In this document: positions 11,113 through 23,379 of the stretch, piece after piece
How positions within the stretch are numbered: position 1 is the stretch's first letter
Layout: each line of letters begins with the position of its first letter
NCBI GenBank assembly: GCA_949987565.1
Contig: OX465109.1
Location: 15,773,900-15,837,899, forward strand
Reading direction: 5' to 3'
DNA from: Luidia sarsii
Lineage: Eukaryota; Echinodermata; Asteroidea; Paxillosida; Luidiidae
Length of the DNA stretch: 64,000 nt
Program-made: the position numbers and the translations under genes
Notes under the pieces: generated by a model
Told to the model about the DNA's origin: nothing
Database searches by the model: none
Seen by the model: only the letters and a program-made list of their open reading frames with translations

Positions 11113-11907
11113 ATTTTCTTTTCATCTGGCATTGTCTTGATGTTGGCATTCATCCACGTTTGGCAAAGTTGAGGGCGGATTTCAAATGTCAGCCTAGTTA
11201 TTTCTGGCTTCCCCTGATCAAAGTCTGTTGTACAGATGCTCATTTTGGTCCATTCATGCTGGTCGTCCGTTGAGGAGCAGTTGACATTTCAGTGACAGAG
11301 TAGACAGGAGGTGTTTAAGTGCCAGGTATTTGTTGTCAGGATGTTTGGCACTGCGTTGTCAGTATTTTCGTACCTCCCCATATTTTCGTAGCTCTGTGCG
11401 TCAACAGTGTGTATCCCATAACCCCGTATCCATAATTGTCGCCATGCACCCTGGGCCCTGCCTGCGTCATGGCCTGCGTGTATCTTTTAGCCCAACTGCA
11501 CTGTTTTTTGGGGGGAGCAAATAGAAAAAATTAAATTCCGATAAGGAATTGCAGATGAGGGTCGCAGATGAGGGGTTGCATATTGTGTGTACTCTGCTGA
11601 TACCGGGACCAAGCCATGCAAATCAGCATTTCTGTTTGGAAGGAAACCGCACTGAGCTGATCTTCGGCAATTCTGTTATTCAGGAGTGGGCTTCTTGTCA
11701 TCGCAAACACTACTGACAAGTTATCTGTGTTGTACTCGGTAGATGGGAAAGGTTATACATTGTATATCCTATCATTTGAGGAAAAATCAAAGGTGACCAG
11801 TGATTCTCTCACGATCTACCCAAATTATGGAATCAATCACTAAATCCAACACACAGTATTGACTTCTAGAAAGCAGAACTCATTTACATATCTTTCTTGG
11901 GTAACAT
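11113..11907. other. No recognised feature
   Basis: No family recognised. Frames at 11330-11524 and 11531-11719 lack domain signal. Confidence 0.45.
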
Positions 11908-12020
11908 GCAAAAATGTTGCAAACTGCTTACTGACTAATATGACCTACACAATGTAAATGCAAATATCAAAAACTAGGAGGGCCTGATGTTTCGATCCTA
12001 GCAGGACCATTCTCAAAAGG
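11908..12020 (-). mobile_element. Element P monomer, minus strand
   Basis: Reads GCAAAAATGTTGCAAACTGC, then GGGCCTGATGTTTCGATCC and AGCAGGACCATTCTCAAAAG: the reverse complement of the 113-bp unit at 50590-50702. Slightly degraded. Confidence 0.8.
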
Positions 12021-13114
12021 TTATTTAATCTACGTTTCACATACCGTAATGTGTGGCTTTAGCTGTTAGTTAAGTATTAAGTTCTTTGCACTGGACTGAT
12101 TTTGGTCAAACTCGCTGGGACAATGGTTAGGCCCTACTGTTATCATGTTACGAGTCCAGTGGAATCAGACCAGTAAACTTTCTTCTTGGTATTACGAGTG
12201 TGTCCAGTGGTTATACCGGCCATTAACCTCTGCCCAGTAAAAGTGACTGGATTAAGTCCAGATAATTGTTGCCATGTTGATTTGTCCAGTATAATTTATA
12301 AACATGTGACTTGGTGAAACTTCTTTAAAAAAAAAAAAAAAAAAAAAAATACCACTTATCCAGTTACATCAATACATGTAAATGTCAGCCTGAAAAGTGT
12401 CACAACAACACACATGCACTGGTTACTGATCAAACTCCTTTGTGATGACAGACGGAAGTAGTTTTATTTCGTGGGCGTTTTGTGAACTTGAAAGGTCAAG
12501 CACAGCTGTTATAGGCCTATTGCCAGCTTGGTTACTTTAATAACCACTGTCTCAGTCAAATCTCCCATCTCCAAAAGTGGGTATTGGGGTAAGATGTAAC
12601 AACTTGAGATTTTACCATCATCTCGGTTAAATTTCCAGTTCAGTGGTAGTGGCTTAAGATATTTGCCATAAGAAAAAGTACTTCTGTTTCTTTATAATGG
12701 GCCAAAAATGTTGTGGGTTACTGGAGGTAGGTACATGTAGATGGTTTATCAGTCTTGTCACTCTGTTGTGGGAATGATTCTACAAGACCCATGGCCTTTT
12801 TTTGACCCGCACCGTTGCAAATGATAGGTCTGGCACTGTGTGTCCTGGGCATACACAGATGTGCATGAACATGCATGGTCACAGCAGAAACAGTCTACAT
12901 GAATACATGAATGGCCCACTTCCATGAATTGAAAGCATTGCTTTCTGCGGCAGGCTGCATCTGGGGATCTTGGCTGCAGTGAGCAGGATATGTACATATA
13001 CATGTACATGTACATTACCTACTGACGACAGAATTGATCACTGTAAATAAAAGGTCTGGTTGTGAAATAGATCAAGCCAGAGCTAGGGCCAGGGACAGTG
13101 GGCTCCAACTCCAA
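12021..13114. other. No gene; MITE-B-like remnants, poly-A and TACATG tract
   Basis: 12080-12300 contains several CACTGGACT and TCCAGTGG motifs of the MITE-B type without clear ends. There is a 23-base A-run at 12327-12349 and a TACATG tract at 12990-13016. Confidence 0.5.
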
Positions 13115-13115
13115 T

Positions 13116-13563
13116 AGAGCCGTTTCCACTATACCAAATAAACTTCTTTTTATTGCGATTTTGAATCACAATTCAAACTGCACTTTTTGTTTGCGTGTGT
13201 GGACACAATAAACGCGATTATTAGTGGGATTTCAATCGCGATTCATACTCCACTAAGAGTGAGACTTTTTCAAAAAAATCACATTTATTTGCGACATGGT
13301 GTGTGTGGGAACGCTCCACTGAATCGCACCGGGTTTTTTAATCCCACAATGCACCTCTCGCGCTCTGATTGACAGGAAGTGCTGTGCTTGTTTATATGTC
13401 TCCCTGCGTGGGCCAACCTCAAGGACACACCCACCATTTGATTGCTACCCACAATCGGCTCGCGTTTTTTTACACGCAATTTTTTGGCCTGTGTGGAAAA
13501 AAAACAACCCGGTTTTTAAATCGCGATTCAAATAGCAATTATGTTCATAGTGGGAATGGCCCT
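13116..13563 (+). mobile_element. MITE-A copy, nearly complete
   Basis: Ends are AGAGCCGTTTCCACTA and the inverse of AGGGCCATTCCCACTA. The interior has four AATCGCGATT-type motifs, GTGTGTGGACACAATAAACG, ATCCCACAATGCACC and CTGATTGACAGGAAGTGCTG. About 448 bp; no coding capacity. The target duplication is probably short (TA or 3 bp) but not certain. Confidence 0.85.
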
Positions 13564-13918
13564 AATATGGCAGCAGAGATGTGGTCTCTGAAAGGCTCTG
13601 TGACAGCAGACATTTTGTCTGTTCTGTGCGCGTGTGCAGTACTACATGATGGGGATGCAGTTCTGAGCATATGCACACAGCTCTGCGCACGTGTGCGCTG
13701 TTCTGCACACGTGCGGGCAGTTCTGAGCATGCTCATAGCTGTGAACTAGCGCTGACACGTCTGCGGCCATTCTCATCTCAACCACTTTGCACCAGGCAAC
13801 TTTTCAATGTCCATGTCCGCCACGCAGGTTTTCATTTTTCTAAATGGTGTGCCATTTCCAAGACTTGTTGAACAGTCAGGAACATTAAATACATGTCAGA
13901 AGAATCAATAAGAATACA

Positions 13919-14131
13919 CTATGTTCAGACAGCGTGTTAGTTTATAAAACCAGTCAAGTTAAAACGCCTTCTAACCACAGAGGGCAAGTCATAAAGTTTT
14001 TTATTTGCGTTTTAGCGGCGAGTTAAACCGGATCGGTTTTCAATTTAAAATGGTGTTGGAGCGTTCAGACACATATTTTTAAAACCAATCGGTAGTTTTA
14101 GCAAATTTAAAACACTGTCTGAACGTACCCT
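13919..14131. mobile_element. MITE with GTTCAGACAG inverted ends
   Basis: Left end ATGTTCAGACAGCGTGTTAG and right end AACACTGTCTGAACGTACCC are imperfect inverted repeats. The interior is AT-rich with TTTTAAAACC-like motifs. The GGGTACGTTCAGAC type of end is seen in hAT-like MITEs (inference). Confidence 0.65.
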
Positions 14132-14639
14132 ATATGTAAAAGTGAGTAAAACCTGACCCAATCTGATGTCTGTGGCTTTTGTCATGCTACGTAGTGTTTT
14201 GTGGTTGGCTGAAAAGAGTTTTTTGGTTAAAACTTGGACAATAGTGGTGCTTGGATTCAGGGGACCTGGTGCATTGCAACATTACCGGCACTCTGAATTT
14301 GTACGTCCCAGTGCGAAGTGGTTAAGTGCAGGTGGCAAGTAGTGAAATGAGTAAGTGCATGGTTACATCAGTGAGAGTGACACGGCTATCTTTACACATG
14401 AGGGGAAAGTGTTTCAGGTGAGAGAAAATGGTTGTGTAGCACCAGCACCAGCTTTCAAATTGAAACCTTGATGCATCTGCTACTGGTGAAATTTGCTGTT
14501 CATACAACAGTCCCATCATTCATGAAATTTATCAGGCTGCTTGCATTACACGTGGACTAAACTCTTGATATTCTTTGTTTGCAAAGCCAAGTCATATACA
14601 TATACATATACATGTATACGCGGCTATTTTTGAACATGC

Positions 14640-15117
14640 CTATGATGGCATGGTGAATTATAGATGCCACATCCCTTGATGTCAGTGATCAATTTGTCGC
14701 AATTCAAAAACCGTTTGTTTGCGGGTCGGACTGCGCATGCCTGGAATGTGACCCAACTGGAGGCACTATCCAGACTGTGCAAGCTTGGTTTGCAAGTATA
14801 CAATCATAGTACAATGTACATGTACGGTTCCCGCACAGCCATGTGCAGATATAAAACAGCTGGTTGTGGGGATGCCAGATGTTTATCTGCGCGCACTGAA
14901 CTGTGGGATGTAACTGATTGATTTTCTCTCTTCGACAGTGTTCACACACAGCGCCCAGCAAACACTGGTGATGTTTCCAAAAAATCACAAGGATAACTGC
15001 ATTTTGGATCGCGATTCTAATCACAAGTGTTTGTCATATTTCACCGATCAGTGTTCACACACGGGGAAAAGAATAAAAGGAAAAGGTGGATTGTGATTCT
15101 TTGTGCTAGTGGGAATA
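14640..15117. mobile_element. MITE-G copy 1
   Basis: Shares GACTGCGCATGCCTGGAATG, CAGCTGGTTGTGGGGA, TTCACACACAGCGCCCAGCA and CATTTTGGATCGCGATTC with the copy at 30119-30770. The right end GCTAGTGGGAATACATG resembles the ends at 36257. Exact ends uncertain. Confidence 0.65.
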
Positions 15118-17574
15118 CATGTACAGTTGCTTTTACACCTCATGTCATGCCACAGCTTTTTGTGTTTTGCTTTCTCAAAGCAGCTCCAACTTCTTTGTTT
15201 TTACTCCTCATTTTTGGAGCCAATCTTTCAGGCTTGAAATCCAATCTGTCTCTCTATTTCCTCAGCTCCTCTCCCCTCTTAGTTCCGCCATCAGAGCCAG
15301 GCTGTCTGAACCATCTCCCCTCAGGAGATGACCAAGGGCTTTCCTGTTGTTTTCCTCGATAACCAAAAAAAAAAGTTCTGTTTGTGACAATATCCCAATG
15401 GACGAGGATCTGTGACACCAATCCTTGCTATGATGTGTGTATCAAAACAAGATTCAGTAAGTGTCCCAGGGTGGAAACGCTAGATTGGAGATTGCACAAA
15501 GGTCATTATGGCTATCTTCAACATGCTTCAACTATGCACCATTGGTCAGCTCCTTTCCAGGCTTCTCTCTGAGGGCTTAGTTTACTTCATTCCTTCCCCT
15601 CCCCCCTCGGGTCTCAATCTGATTATTTCACAGCGACTCTTTCTGGAAGAGTGTCTGATGAGGTAGAGCAGTATTCCCTTAGGATAGAGTTCTGATTGTC
15701 ACTGAATGGAGTTCATTGGCCAAAGAGGATTGCCAGATGTCATCATTCAGGGAAAGCTCTAGATTGTTCCTCTTTTCATAATGAGATTTGGCTCTGCATA
15801 GATTACGGATCACCAACCCCCCCCACAGTCTTAGCCAATTGTATGCTGGTCTTTCTCAGAAACTTCCCAGGCCCGTTCTGGGCAAGGCATTTCTCCACTT
15901 TCACTTTTCTAAGATGAGTGAGAGTCCTTGCATGCGCACACCGTCTGAGGTACAGGATTGGTTTCTCCGGATTTTGAGAAATTTGAAGACCATTTGATTA
16001 TAGCGGCGCTCCGATTGCTTTCCAGCGTGAAGACTCAGAAAAAGAGTCTCAGCAGCAGTTTTGTTGCACGCCGCTCAGATCGATCTGATCGCTAGCGAGC
16101 TTCACCTTGTTGATACAACTGTCCCCCCTCCCCCCTTGTACTCGGACATGACATTTGAGCTCCTAATTCAATAAGGCACATGCCTATCACTGCCGCATGA
16201 TTGACACGTCCCAGCAGGCAGGCTTGAACCCCTTTGGACCCGAATCCGATTCCATTTCCATGCCAGCTGTCCCATTCCTCGTCCGTTTCAGCAGTGCCCG
16301 ACCCATGCGGCCCACCGGCCTGCTCCACCCCATGCAGAGCGTGCCACCACACCACACCAGATACCCATGCACTTTTAAGTCGTTTCCGTACACCTCAAAT
16401 TCAATTTGCGATCTCGATTTTCCCTCATTTCGGTCCTTCCCCCCCCCCCTCCCACCCCTCTTCTTGCTTCCTTTCTTTTTCTTTCTATTGGGAGTCGGGG
16501 GTGGGATTGGCTGTGTAGTGGCTGTGGTCTGGGACCTGCGTGTGCTGTCTATCACACTGTGCTGACATCAGTACCCATTAGACTCCTACCCGGTTTGACA
16601 TAACTCAAACGTTCGTGGATCGTGGACGAGTGGACCCGTCGCTGGTTGGGGGCTGGCCGCATGCGGCGTGTTTCCCACCGCTAAGATGTCACGCAAGATG
16701 AAACTAGCCGTGACTTCTACTTCCCCCCTCCTCTCCCTCCCAAGAGATACGGTAGAAGAGAAAAAAAAACCTCCTCTATAAAACCTAATTCAGTCATGAA
16801 CTTGCACCTTGAGTGCCATTATCCTGCGTCCCTTCAGCCTCGCTCAAAGATGTAATTTCTCAGAATTCTTCATCCGATGCCAGGGTCTTTGGGGTTCACA
16901 GGCTTGCTTGATAGCGCTCCTCCGTTTCAGGGGACGGCTTTATGGGCCTGCGCTCGTACATCACAGGAAGGCTTTACATCCGTGCACCACCCACTGCTTG
17001 GAAATTGAACACACTCAGCCACGGTCAGCTTGCTCACTGCAGGTTTGAAGTTAATCAGTTAGCGAGGCCATCGAGGTGGCGTGTCCTGAGCCATGCCAGA
17101 GGAACAACTGGATCGAGTTCTGAAATTTTAAAAAGGGGTTGAATATTAAGAGGTTCATTTAGAAGCTGCATCTGCGGCCTCGTAGGTAACATGCCCTCAA
17201 GGCAATTTCACAGCTTTCTTCTCTAGTCAATCATTATTCTGGACTGTCCATCGTGCTCCGATCCCCGACCATTTTGTGGCCGAGCCCAGGGATTTCCCAA
17301 ACAGGACCTGCCTTCAGTAATCTACAGGGAGAGTCAGTCTGATACTTCAGCATTTTCACTGCCATTATTCAGAATTCTTTTCGAATCGTAAAACTTCAGC
17401 TTTCCTTTACTGTGAGTGAAAGAATGAGAGATGTGCAAAGTCAACAGGGTGAAAATTCTTCAGGAAATTCCCACAGAAAACTGCACAGCATCAAATACTG
17501 CACTTGTAAGGCAAAAAAAAAGAAGTTTTGCTTCTGGTTACCCAACCGACCCTATTTCTAGCCAGCCTCTTGTT
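15118..17574. other. Repeat-poor stretch without recognised gene
   Basis: The longest stretch in the left half with little repeat content. It includes a locally CpG-rich part (about 16580-16700) and a 31-codon frame at 16686-16781 starting MSRKMKLAV with A at -3. Overlapping frames on both strands at 16092-16565 show no domain. It may hold a distal exon or regulatory DNA, but nothing is decisive. Confidence 0.35.
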
Positions 17575-17715
17575 AAATGCAGCATTTAGATCTCGGTGAG
17601 ACGTAAACTATTTCTTTTACTCATTTTTCCCAAAATACAACATTTTAGGCAGAAATATTTCAGTGAGAGGTTTCTACTATAACCATTTCTGTTTTTCGAA
17701 TGTTCTGTAGGGGCT
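17575..17715 (+). mobile_element. MITE-1 right-end fragment
   Basis: Contains ATCTCGGTGAGACGTAAACT, TTTAGGCAGAAATATTTCAG and a terminal GTAGGGGCT followed by TTAA (17716-17719). The left half is absent. Confidence 0.85.
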
Positions 17716-17719
17716 TTAA

Positions 17720-18530
17720 GGCTTGACCACATGCAGATGCCTCCATATGATTGTACACAAAATAATTGGCAAAAAAAGAAAATTCCCTATCTACCTACTG
17801 ATAGTAAATGTACCTACATGTACATGTACCCTATTTTGAAATGCCATGTAATCGGAAGCAGAACTATTTTTGGGGGAGGCCTAATACAGGCACATGATTT
17901 TATCAATTGGTTATAATTTCCAAGTCAGCGTTCCTATCATTTATTTGATTGAAAATATTGTTTTAAAAAAGCCGCATCTACTTTTGGCCTTTTCACACGT
18001 CATGCAACCTTTTACACCAGTCCAAACTTTAACAAATAAGGGAAAAACTGACTGGGAACCTTTACAAACAATTTTGAAAGTCAGAAACTCAAAGTCAAAA
18101 ATGGGTCCACACATACATGAGTTTTACATGTTCATGTACCTGAATCTGTACCATTATCCTTGTGGAGACACTGCTTTGGTCTCACGCACTAACAACTAAG
18201 TGAGTAAATATGTTTTAAAAATGCTTCACATGTAATTTCATTCATTCGTGAAAATTCTGAAATGTTTTTGAAAATGAAGTCTGTGAATTGACACAAGGGA
18301 TAGCAGAAAGAATTGGCTGAGGAGTTTGGCTGAGTTTGACAAATCCTTCCGCTGGCTTGATATTTAGGCCATTGAAAAACAACCATTGGGCTTACTGATA
18401 ACCTGTAGTTGAAATGTCCAACAGGCCACCCATGAGCATGATTAGTACCCGTACCAGCCTAATGGAAGTTTGTGCTGTTCAAATAATCGTGAGTTAAAAA
18501 AACAAAACAGGGTTGGGGTTTTTTTGGCTC
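17720..18530. other. No recognised feature
   Basis: AT-rich; the frame at 17894-18199 has no domain. Small TACATG tract at 17816-17828. Confidence 0.45.
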
Positions 18531-18534
18531 ACGT

Positions 18535-18780
18535 TCAAAAGTCAGAGCACAAGTGGTGCATTTTGGGATTAAAAACTTCTTCTTTTTTCTGTGCCTTCTG
18601 TGGATTGTTTGCATACACTCCACTTGGCAAATAATCATGATTTAAAAAAAAAAAAATTAAAATAAAAGTCGCTCTAGTAATACTAGTTGAGTACGAATCA
18701 CGATTCAAACCCCACTGATAATCACAATCTTTGTGACCAAAACAGTAGAGTTTGAATCGCAATCTAATTAATTCTGATTT
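18535..18780 (-). mobile_element. MITE-A fragment, minus strand
   Basis: Contains GTGGTGCATTTTGGGATTAA, ACGAATCACGATTCAAACCC and GTTTGAATCGCAATCTAATT, in the order expected for an inverted MITE-A. Ends not clear; a MITE-B begins shortly after. Confidence 0.6.
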
Positions 18781-18825
18781 GTTTGTAGCAGAGTGAATGG
18801 CTCTACTGTGATTGATAGCAATTAA

Positions 18826-19267
18826 AGCCGTGTCCGCACTGGACTTATTTTTTACCGAGCCTGTGGGTAACATTCCAATGGGTAAATCTTCCCGGCATCC
18901 GCACTTGGACTTTTCGACTCGGGTAAACAAACCGACTCATGTTCATGTACATGTACTCTAGGTACACAAACACATTACCCTGCACCCGCACGAGTCTTGC
19001 ATACAGTAACGTAACGTGCGGGGCGCCGGATGTGTTTTTTTACCGAGTTGTTTACCGAGACGTCGAGTCCGGATTGGACTTATCGACTCGGTTAAACTGA
19101 CCTGGTCAATTTAACAGGGCAGAAGTTGGTCGGTTAAACTACCCACTGGAGTCGGGTAAGTTACCTGGGAGGAAAACTTCCTGGGCTGTCCGCACTGGAC
19201 TTAAAATGGTCAATTTACCCATTTGCTCGGTTAGTTTTCCCATTTTAAGTCCAGTGCGGACGCGTCT
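18826..19267. mobile_element. MITE-B copy 1 with TAA target duplication
   Basis: Begins AGCCGTGTCCGCACTGGACT and ends with the inverse of AGACGCGTCCGCACTGGACT. Flanked by TAA on both sides (18823-18825, 19268-19270). The copy at 57410 is flanked by TTA. TWA duplications are typical of PIF/Harbinger-type elements. The interior repeats the end motif (GCTGTCCGCACTGGACTTAA) near the right end. Confidence 0.85.
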
Positions 19268-19270
19268 TAA

Positions 19271-20070
19271 GGAATCATGAATGATGATGCATGTAACTGG
19301 TCAGAACAACTAAACATATCCGGTAGGGCCTATAGGGCTAGAAAAGACCTGAGTCTGTGGAAACTAACTCTTTTTACAAAGCAACTCGTGGCATAATTTC
19401 TCAACACCTGTCTCAAATTTCTCAAAATTGATGCTGCCTTTTAGGGAAGCCCTGCTAGCATGAAGGATCGATTTTTTTTTGATTTTTTCTTCTTTAAGAT
19501 TATAACTTGTTTCTTTTATCATTAAAGTCAATCAGCAGTTGGCACCATTTCTGTATTAAGCACAGGTCTGTAGAAACCTGTTTTCGTTCTTGAAAAGCAT
19601 AAACATGTTGTCTAGAGTAAGAGTACACAGAGGGTTTGAGCAAGGTCAAATCTTCAAATCCTTGTTGTTTTTTGTTGTTGTAGTCAGACTCGAAAAAGAA
19701 GGCAAACAATTGAAAAACCAAACCAAATCAACATCCAATTTGGAAGGCTTAGCGCTGTTGCCAAGCAACGCGTTATTATTTGGCCTTAATAACGTACCAA
19801 ACCTTGTGCCTATAGGCCCTAATCATCCTTCAAATGGAATGGTCATTGTTCTAACCCTCGTTATCGGTTGTGTAAACCCTGCCAAGACTGTTTTGTGTTG
19901 ATTAAATTTTTCGGCTCTCAAATTAAAAAAGTGGTCCTGGAAGAACAAAAATACTTGTTTGCATCTTACGTAACGAAGCATTGCAGGGGTCTTTCTGTTA
20001 GTTTTGTCAGTGTTTTTTTTTTTAAATGCTTGATTAAACTTTTCCAAGGTGTTTTTTATTCACAGATGTA
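19271..20070. other. No recognised feature
   Basis: AT-rich, several T-runs; the 103-codon frame at 19590-19901 has no domain. Confidence 0.45.
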
Positions 20071-20238
20071 ATTCAAAGAGGTTTTGCCCTTGCTCGACGT
20101 GATAAACACTAACTGCTCAGAGCTTTGCCCGGTGCCTGATAAAAATATTTCAGGCAGCTCGGGCGGGATTCGAACCTGCGACTCCCGAATTCTAGTACGG
20201 ACGTCTTAATCACGTCGAGCAAGGGCAAAACCTCATTG
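20071..20238 (-). mobile_element. SINE-2 tRNA-like unit enclosed by 25-bp perfect inverted repeats
   Basis: On the minus strand there is a tRNA-like head with B-box GGTTCGAATCCCGC followed by a CTGCCTGAAATA...TATCAGGCA hairpin. The unit is bounded by AGGTTTTGCCCTTGCTCGAC + GTGAT (20079-20103) and its perfect inverse (20209-20233). A plus-strand relative lies at 59600-59760. Confidence 0.8.
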
Positions 20239-20979
20239 AAATACATTCTCCTCGATGCAAACATGATGTTATATCTACATGTATGATCTTCACAGATGGT
20301 TTTACATTGTACATACATGTACGTGTTCATACAAGGTGTAATTTAGAACCTGGCCTACAAGCCTAGTGGACAATGGTCTCGTCTTGCACGCTTTATTCTT
20401 TAACATTTTGTCTTATGGGGGGCTTGAAATTTCACCTTTGATATATACATACATACATGTGTATATTATATTTATATTTGTGCAGTAAAATGATATGTGA
20501 GGATGGCCTTTGACCTTTGTGGCGAATGGTTTATTTCTTAAGTAGATAATCACCATTTCCTACATTTTAGTTTAGTGCTCTCATGTTTTTAACAAATTAA
20601 AATTGCATCATTTTTATGTTTACCCCCCGGTACATAAAGGGATGGAATGAACTTTAATGTCCCAAGAAATCAATATTATTAGCCTCCCTGCTATGTACTG
20701 GTATATTAGACATTTTAGTGAAAACAGTAAAGCTTTATCAATCATATTAAGTCAGAAATGGATGCATGGCATTTTGGAAAAGGAGTTATTCATATCAAAG
20801 TCACCATCAAGTAAATTGGGGGGAAAAGTTGCACCGGTTAACACCAGATATTCTCCCAGCTCACTCTACTGAAACAAAAAGTAATATACAAGATTGTTGC
20901 CAACTTCTTATGGACTTAAATGATCAAAATCCTCAAACATTGGAAGAGCCCAACTTTTTTTTATCCTAGACCTTTTACT
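20239..20979. other. No recognised feature
   Basis: AT-rich; TACATG tract near 20300-20325. No exon or repeat identified. Confidence 0.45.
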
Positions 20980-20983
20980 TTAA

Positions 20984-21361
20984 AGCCCCTACATGTACAT
21001 AACATTGATAAGATCGAGAAGAAAAAAAACCCAGAAATTTTCACAGATTTACATGAAACTTATACAGTTTGAAGATGGTTATAGTAGAAACCGCTCACTG
21101 AAATATTTCTGCCTAATGTTGTATTTTGGGAGAAATGAGTAAAAAATGTAGTTTACGTCTCACCGAGAACAGTACGGCGTTGAATGCTGCATTTTCGCGA
21201 AACTAATGAAGCGGTTTTCATGATTTTCTCGAGACTCGGTTGGCAAATTGAGCTGAAATTTTCACAGGTGTGCTATTTCATGCATATATACATACGTGTA
21301 TGTTGGATTAGACAACGTATGGATGCTATTCTTTGACCTTGACCAATGTTGTGTAGGGGCT
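20984..21361 (-). mobile_element. MITE-1 copy, minus strand, TTAA duplication
   Basis: TTAA at 20980-20983 and 21362-21365. The right end ACCAATGTTGTGTAGGGGCT is intact. The left end has an extra ATGTACAT inside AGCCCCTACACAACATT, and a second ATACATACGTGT-like insertion lies near 21285-21300. Confidence 0.9.
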
Positions 21362-21365
21362 TTAA

Positions 21366-22792
21366 AGGGCAACTGCAATGCATTTTGGGATTATTTTTTT
21401 ATTATTTCAAATGATACCATGGTATCAGTAAAATACATCCATGTTTTTTTTCTTCTTAAAATTTTAGACACTGGGAAAGAGTGTAAACCCCCCCCCCCCC
21501 AAATGTTTGGAAGGTGTACAGTAGCTGGCATGCCCCAATGGAAGCTGTCCTTGGTGACATCATCTGAGGACCAGCCAGTCCATTACCAGCCATGATGCAG
21601 GTGGAAGGTCGAGACAAAACATCTGAGTCCTGATTTTTCCCGAACATTTTTCCCGTTTTACTTTGCGGAATGGTTGCATGTGTGGGAAAATCGTTGTGCA
21701 CATTTTACAAGCTACAGGCAGCCACGGATGACGTCCGTGCACGCAGCATGCACTGTGAGAACAGACGCGACAAACAGCGCGACCACGAAGAAAACTGTGA
21801 ATGAATGGTAACACTTATCAGCAGTTATTGATTAAAGAAATTGCTTGACACGCTGGAATCTTCGTTGATCGTAGAGCACATTATAAAGACATGTACGTGT
21901 AGGTGGTGACTCCCAGTAACAGGACACACGTTGTATAGGCATACATGTACATGTATCTGTACCCTTATGTGTGGATGCAATGCTTTGATGGCAACTTTTA
22001 CGTTCTGAAAGAATTCCCAACTTCTTTTAAGGGTCGAATATCATGCCTGATTACTCTTGTTGGGGAAGTGTTACAATGTATGTTCGTAAACAGTCAGTGC
22101 ACCTTTTTTCAAGAGAACCGATTTCAGGATTAAATATAGACAAACCCGTTGACGTGCCAGCCAGATTCGTTGTTGAAGATTGCAGCTGTGGAATAAATGT
22201 GTATTTATTCCCTGATGATCCTAGAATAAGCTGCATTTTTACGTCAAAAATCACGACCAAAATAATCCGACCCGTCCAAACGTGCAGTGCAGTGTCCATT
22301 TTACAGCTTGGTTTTCACAGACACCATTTACATTTCATTGCATGTATGTATGGTTTTGCAATGCGTTCCCGTCTGTTTTCATTGGAAAACTATTTTCAGA
22401 ATCTCTGTTCTTGTTATCGACTGAGAATTTATCAGATTCCAAAGAGTCTTGACCAACAAATTGTTCACGTTTTATTTCCTGTGTAAAAACACTGGTGCCG
22501 CGCTCAAAAATGGTGCACTATTGGTACTGAATGCGTCAGAGAAGTACTCTGATTATGTAAGTACCAGTACATGTATACGTGTGTATATATATAACTGTGT
22601 TCACCCAATGATGTACAGTAACGAACAGCACCCTCAATAACTAAGGGCATAATTTTAATTAATTAAAAAGGGCTTCTAATAAGCCTGAAAGACAAAAATT
22701 ATGTTTGATATGGGATTATAATGTATCAATGAACATACATGTATTTGATTCCAAATCAGGATTTTCTGGACTTTTAGGACTTCAATTGACCT
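21366..22792. other. No recognised gene
   Basis: Includes a C-run at 21488-21499 and a 147-codon open frame at 22043-22486 (+) with many Cys and aromatic residues, no domain I recognise and no supporting splice sites. Its first part overlaps a minus-strand frame of similar length. Confidence 0.4.
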
Positions 22793-22796
22793 TTAA

Positions 22797-23143
22797 AGGG
22801 ATAACACAACATTGGTTGTGGTCAAAGAATAGCATCCATACGTTGACTGATCCAACATATGCATGAAATAGCAAACCTGTGAAAATTTTAGCTCAATGCG
22901 CATCTCGAGAAAATAGTAGAAAGCAGCTTCATTTGTTTTGCGAAAATGCAGCATTCAACAAATTGTCCCGAGAAAAGAAGAAAAAAACGTTTAGGTCTCG
23001 ATGATATGTAAACAAACTATTTTACTTTTTAGGCAGAAATATTCCAGTGCGAGGTTTCTACTAAAACCATCTTCAAACTGTATAAGTTTCATGTAAATCT
23101 GTGAACTTTTCGGTTTTTTTTTATCTCACCTCTTTTAGGGGCT
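22797..23143 (+). mobile_element. MITE-1 copy, TTAA duplication
   Basis: TTAA at 22793-22796 and 23144-23147. Left end AGGGATAACACAACATTGGT is diverged; the interior (GATCCAACATATGCATGAAA, CATCTTCAAACTGTATAAGT) is clear. Confidence 0.88.
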
Positions 23144-23379
23144 TTAAGAAAAGGTCTGATTAGGATTGAAATGTCAGGCTGGTTATTCGAATGTGACAGA
23201 ATGTCATGACGGTGTCATGTGTCAGATGAATTAAAAGTAGCCAAAGAGATTCAGTGTGTTTACACTGGATCTTGCAAAGGTGGATCGCATTCTGTCACAA
23301 TGAAACTCCAGGGAAGCTATCCACAAAAAAATTGTGCCTTGTTTACACATGCATCCCAATTCCCATCCACCATTTCATT

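Noticed and set aside
16686..16781. 31-codon frame starting MSRKMKLAV with A at -3
   Set aside because: Too short and unsupported; local CpG content alone is not enough to call an exon.
21296..21595. Frames sharing DNVWMLFFDLDQCCVGAL at 21296 and 53801
   Set aside because: The shared peptide is the translation of the MITE-1 right end in two copies, not a conserved protein.
22043..22486. 147-codon open frame
   Set aside because: No recognisable family, no splice-site support, opposite-strand frame of similar extent; not distinguishable from chance.
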